Made by a program: the position numbers and the translations under genes. 64,000 nt of DNA. Origin: Streptomyces sp. P9-A2. Its GTDB lineage: Bacteria > Actinomycetota > Actinomycetes > Streptomycetales > Streptomycetaceae. The stretch is from NCBI RefSeq assembly GCF_036634175.1, contig NZ_JAZIFX010000001.1:1612001-1676000 (forward strand). Reading direction: 5' to 3'. The notes beneath the pieces were generated by a model. The model was not told the DNA's origin. It saw only the letters and a program-made list of their open reading frames with translations, and ran no database searches. Positions 61,462 through 64,000 of the stretch are shown here, one piece after another. The first letter of the stretch is position 1; each line of letters begins with the position of its first letter.

Positions 61462-62180
61462 GCCTGACCGTCCTCTTTCTGGGCTGCCCGGGTTGCCGGG
61501 GCTTCGGTGATGTCCTGGGCTTCGGGGTCTTCCTCCGTGCCGAGTTCCGCGCCGGGGAAGGCCCGCCGTACGAAGGAGGCGATGTGCGCGTGCAGGGCGC
61601 GCGCCGCGCCGTCCGCGTCACCGGCGAGGGCGAGGCGCAGGATCTCGCGGTGCTCGCTCGCCTCACGCTCCCAGGAGGGGTCGGCGGCCCAGGCGACGGT
61701 GGAGACGAGCGCGGCCTGATCGCGGACCTCGTCGAGCATCCGGCCGAGCAGCGGGTTGCCGCACGGCAGGTACAGGGCGCGGTGGAACTCGCGGTTGGTC
61801 AGGGAGCGTTCGGCGGTGTCGGTGGCCTCGTCGGCCCTCGTCAGCGCGTCGCGCGCGGCGTCCAGGGAGGCACCGCGCCGGACGGCGCGGCGCAGCGCCT
61901 CGGGTTCGAGGAGCAGACGCACGTCGCAGACCTCGCGTGCCATGTCCACGTCGACCATGCGCACCGTGACGCCCTTGTACTGGCTCATCACGACCAGACC
62001 GGTGCCGGCCAGGGTCTTGAGCGCCTCCCGCACCGGAGTCTTGGACACCCCGAACTGCGCGGCGAGGTCGGTCTCGACCAGGGCCTGGCCCGGCGTCAGC
62101 CGGCCGGTGAGAATGCGGCGTTTGATCTCCTCCAGCACGTACTGCGTGCGGGAGGGGATCGGGATGGGCACAGAGGTCAT
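61458..62180 (-). CDS. GntR family regulator, FadR/FCD subfamily
   Basis: A 240-residue regulator. The winged HTH (about residues 10-78) has VLEEIKRRILTGRLTPGQAL, DLAAQFGVSKTPVREALKTL and GTGLVVMSQYKGVTVR. The FCD effector domain follows with VRLLLEPEALRRAVR, REFHRALY (metal His) and EHREILRLALAGD. First gene of the three-gene operon gntR-dapA-type-dehydratase, so it is probably autoregulated by a sugar acid. Candidate operator CGTAC-GAA-GTACG at 62221-62233. Confidence 0.92.
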   Translation of the reverse strand: MTSVPIPIPSRTQYVLEEIKRRILTGRLTPGQALVETDLAAQFGVSKTPVREALKTLAGTGLVVMSQYKGVTVRMVDVDMAREVCDVRLLLEPEALRRAVRRGASLDAARDALTRADEATDTAERSLTNREFHRALYLPCGNPLLGRMLDEVRDQAALVSTVAWAADPSWEREASEHREILRLALAGDADGAARALHAHIASFVRRAFPGAELGTEEDPEAQDITEAPATRAAQKEDGQA

Positions 62181-62220
62181 GCGCGCCTCTCGGATCTCGC
62201 GTATCGCGTCTCATATATGA

Positions 62221-62233
62221 CGTACGAAGTACG
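62221..62233. promoter_or_regulatory. Candidate GntR operator
   Basis: Perfect inverted repeat CGTAC-GAA-GTACG, 41-53 nt before the gntR ATG, next to an AT-rich CATATATGA (62211-62219) that could belong to the promoter. FadR-type regulators often bind sites with GTAC half-sites. Confidence 0.55.
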
Positions 62234-62388
62234 ACGCGATGAAACTAGGAGCGGCCCGGGGTTTCGTCAATGCTTCTGACAAAGGAAGTTCGGGTTGCCG
62301 TTCCCGGTCTCCGGAGCGGCCCGCCACCGCGTCGACGGCGGGACGTCCGGCCGGACGGGCTTGCTCGCGCGGGGCCCGTGAACGCGCG

Positions 62389-62425
62389 GCGGCCGGGCAC
62401 CCCTCCTGCCCGGGTGCCCGGCCGC
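62389..62425 (-). terminator. Strong hairpin terminator
   Basis: Perfect 14-bp stem GCGGCCGGGCACCC (62389-62402)/GGGTGCCCGGCCGC (62412-62425) with a 9-nt loop, 17 nt past the stop of the gene ending at 62442. Confidence 0.85.
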
Positions 62426-62441
62426 TCGGAATATCTCCAGG

Positions 62442-63041
62442 TCAGACCTTGGATGTCCACCCCGGATCGCGGCCGCTCAGCCCCACCGTCCGGTCCAGCA
62501 GCGGGGCGTCGGACGGCACCGGCACGACGGGGCCGAAGATGCCCTCGCCGCCGTCCCGGCCGGGTTCCGCCGCGGCGGCGAGGAGGAAGGCGTGCGCGGC
62601 CTCCAGCGCGGCGGGGTCGGGCGCGTAGTCCTGGCCGGTGGCACGGGCCAGGTCCCAGCCGTGGATCACCAGTTCGTCGACGGCCACGGCTCCGGCCACC
62701 GCGCCCGGCAGGTCGACGCCCCCGGCCCTGGTCATACCGGTCCAGGCCCGGGGGTCGCGCCATGCCTCGGCGAGTTCGCCGAGCACCACGGGCAGATCCT
62801 CGCGCCATCCGGGGGCCGGCTCCGGCAGAGCGCCGTCCGGACTGGTGTCGGTGGTGGCGCCGAGGTTCTTGCGGCCGGCGTCACGGAAGGCGGCACTCAG
62901 CCCGGCGAGGTGGCCCAGGAGGTGGCGCACCGCGTACCGGGGGCAGGGCGTCCCGTCCGCGAGCTGCGTGTCGGTGACGCCCTCGGCGAGGCGCGCGATG
63001 ATCCGCGCCTGCGGTCCGAGGTCGGGGGTCGGGTCGGTCAT
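62442..63041 (-). CDS. TIGR03086-type DinB-fold protein (mycothiol-dependent enzyme family)
   Basis: A 199-residue four-helix-bundle protein of the DinB/maleylpyruvate-isomerase-like superfamily. Metal His candidates: RHLLGHLAGLSAAFRD near residue 40 and DELVIHGWDLARATGQ near residue 123 (VDELVIHGWDLA is diagnostic of this group). Members are thought to be mycothiol-dependent transferases or isomerases; the substrate is unknown. ATG 63041 has a purine-rich GGAGAGGGAG upstream. Confidence 0.85.
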   Translation of the reverse strand: MTDPTPDLGPQARIIARLAEGVTDTQLADGTPCPRYAVRHLLGHLAGLSAAFRDAGRKNLGATTDTSPDGALPEPAPGWREDLPVVLGELAEAWRDPRAWTGMTRAGGVDLPGAVAGAVAVDELVIHGWDLARATGQDYAPDPAALEAAHAFLLAAAAEPGRDGGEGIFGPVVPVPSDAPLLDRTVGLSGRDPGWTSKV

Positions 63042-63133
63042 GGGCTGCTCCCTCTCCTCAGGCTGTGCCCGTGCGCGCACGGGTGTTCCTGGAGGGTTGA
63101 CCGAGCCGGCCCCCGGAACTCATCGCTCGCCCG

Positions 63134-63405
63134 TGCCGTGGACGACGATCCACTGGTCCGGACGTGCAGCGCGGCGATCGGGGCAGGGCTGCCCGCCGTC
63201 CTGATCGCCACGCCGACCGCCGTGCGGCGCGAGACCCCGGCCCGCTGCCGGACCGGGTCACCGCCACTGCCACCGCCACCACTCCGGTGTACACCCCGAA
63301 TGTGCTGGGTCTCGCGGCCGGCGCGGCCCTGGTCGGACCGCTCAGCCACCGGCTGCCGCCGGTCGCCCCGGGGTGCACGTCGGCGGTGGTGGCGGTGGCG
63401 CTGTT
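63134..63405 (+). pseudogene. Possible decayed plus-strand gene fragment
   Basis: Two plus-strand frames look protein-like in succession: DDPLVRTC...GAGLPAVLIATP (from about 63140) and then, after a frame change near 63240, TTPVYTPNVLGLAAGAALVGPL...VAVALFQSAV, which resembles a membrane helix pair. No start, no ribosome site and no single open frame links them, so a frameshifted remnant is the best reading. Could also be chance coding bias in GC-rich DNA. Confidence 0.25.
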
Positions 63406-64000
63406 TCAGAGCGCGGTGAGCGCCGAGCGCACCGCTTCCAGGTCGCCGTCCGACGCCAGTCCCGCGTGGTACAGCCGCAGCTGCGTCGCGCCGAGGCGGC
63501 GGGCCTCGGCCGCGTCCGCGGCGAGGGTGCCGGGGCTGCCGCCCATGCCGGAGACCACGGTGAAGTTGGCGGCGAGGACGGCGTCCGGACGGTTCTCCGG
63601 CGCGTCCCGCGCGTCCTGTGCCCCCCGCGCCTTCCGCGCCTCCCGTGCGAACGGGGTCAGCAGGGCGGGGCCGCCGGCGCAGGGGACGACCACGCCGTCG
63701 GCGACGGAGAGGATGTGCGCGGGGTCGACGCCGGCGTTGGCGCCGCAGTGGTACGACACCGGGTCCGCGTGCAGCAGGACCTGGAAGCCCTCGGGTGCCG
63801 CGTCGCGTACCGCCCGGACCGCCGCCTCCTGGAGCGTGCGGGCCGTCGTGTCGCGCCATGCGCGCGTGGCGGCCGCCGTCTCCTCGCCGAGGAGCTTGCC
63901 GACTCCCGCCCACCCTCCGTCGGAGGGCACCCCCCGCCACACCGGTTCCAGGGCGGTCCGTACGGTCGCGGCCAGTTCGCCGGCGTCCAGGCCCCGAGCC
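63406..64000 (-). CDS. Hypothetical alanine-rich protein, 5' end outside window
   Basis: The minus-strand frame is open past the right edge; 197 C-terminal residues are visible. VLLHADPVSYHCGANAGVDPAHIL, DGVVVPCAGGPALL, and RLGATQLRLYHAGLASDGDLEAVRSAL suggest a TIM-barrel-like alpha/beta protein, as in the alanine-rich hypothetical proteins common in Streptomyces near sugar-catabolic genes. No catalytic motif recognised. It probably precedes the DinB-fold gene on the minus strand. Confidence 0.6.
   Translation of the reverse strand, partial: ARGLDAGELAATVRTALEPVWRGVPSDGGWAGVGKLLGEETAAATRAWRDTTARTLQEAAVRAVRDAAPEGFQVLLHADPVSYHCGANAGVDPAHILSVADGVVVPCAGGPALLTPFAREARKARGAQDARDAPENRPDAVLAANFTVVSGMGGSPGTLAADAAEARRLGATQLRLYHAGLASDGDLEAVRSALTAL

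Noticed and set aside
1..64000. Prophage, transposon, secondary-metabolite or defence island
   Set aside because: No integrase, transposase, terminal inverted repeats, PKS/NRPS modules or defence-type nuclease/helicase genes were recognised; composition is uniform except for the AT-rich ectA leader.

Overview
The window is chromosomal DNA of a Streptomyces-type actinomycete. Base composition and third-codon GC are very high, GTG starts are common, and many genes overlap by 4 nt (ATGA or GTGA). The gene order also fits from memory: a pitH2-type phosphate transporter beside a cobalamin cluster, an SCO1860-type LAETG protein, ectABCD, then a pectinolytic locus. The window starts inside a SURF1-like gene and ends inside an unidentified alanine-rich gene on the minus strand.

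Layout. 1-3.7 kb: SURF1 end, GH15 glucoamylase/trehalase-like enzyme, an SDR with altered catalytic residues, a 9 x 14-bp tandem repeat, and a chimeric remnant of a DeoC-like aldolase joined to a GntR-type UTRA domain. 3.7-7 kb: an Asp23/Gls24-AmaP envelope cluster. 7-15 kb: housekeeping genes (crotonase, small HTH protein, ABC-F ATPase, VOC protein, large unknown protein, secreted-type hydrolase, class II aldolase). 15-26 kb: pitH2 behind a PHO box, a small membrane protein, then a B12-riboswitch-led run cobD-cobQ-(75-aa ORF)-chlD-cobO-cobB-cobE/cobC fusion; no cobN is present here. 26-32.5 kb: LAETG-anchored protein, amidohydrolase, polar amino-acid ABC importer, PLP aminotransferase. 32.5-36.7 kb: ectABCD (ectoine and 5-hydroxyectoine) behind an AT-rich leader. 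36.9-43.5 kb: class V aminotransferase, DsbA/FrnE-like protein, two GNATs, a DUF1349 protein, an alpha-ketoglutarate-semialdehyde-type aldehyde dehydrogenase and a divergent IclR regulator.

43.8-62.2 kb is a large plant-cell-wall (pectin/arabinan) utilisation region. It holds a SigE-family sigma factor with a membrane partner, a PL3 pectate lyase, a hydrolase, a pectin methylesterase, a PL1 pectate lyase, a rhamnogalacturonan-acetylesterase-like protein, a sugar-binding lipoprotein, GH43, a PmoA-family protein, a Gfo/Idh/MocA oxidoreductase, two sugar permeases, an IlvD/Edd dehydratase, a DapA-family enzyme and a GntR/FCD regulator. The dehydratase carries Cys59, Cys127, Lys129 and Cys200, the arrangement of L-arabinonate dehydratases. 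With the DapA-type enzyme, the Gfo/Idh/MocA oxidoreductase and the aldehyde dehydrogenase at 40-41.7 kb, this suggests oxidation of pentose released from pectin side chains to 2-oxoglutarate. Two AAGCGCTT-centred palindromes, one before the permease operon and one before the binding-protein gene, point to one LacI-type regulator encoded elsewhere. No ABC ATPase is present, consistent with a shared MsiK-type ATPase.

Other signals: short tandem repeats sit on the 3' ends and stop codons of several genes, sometimes giving in-frame serial stops. I see no rRNA, tRNA, CRISPR array, prophage or intact insertion sequence.
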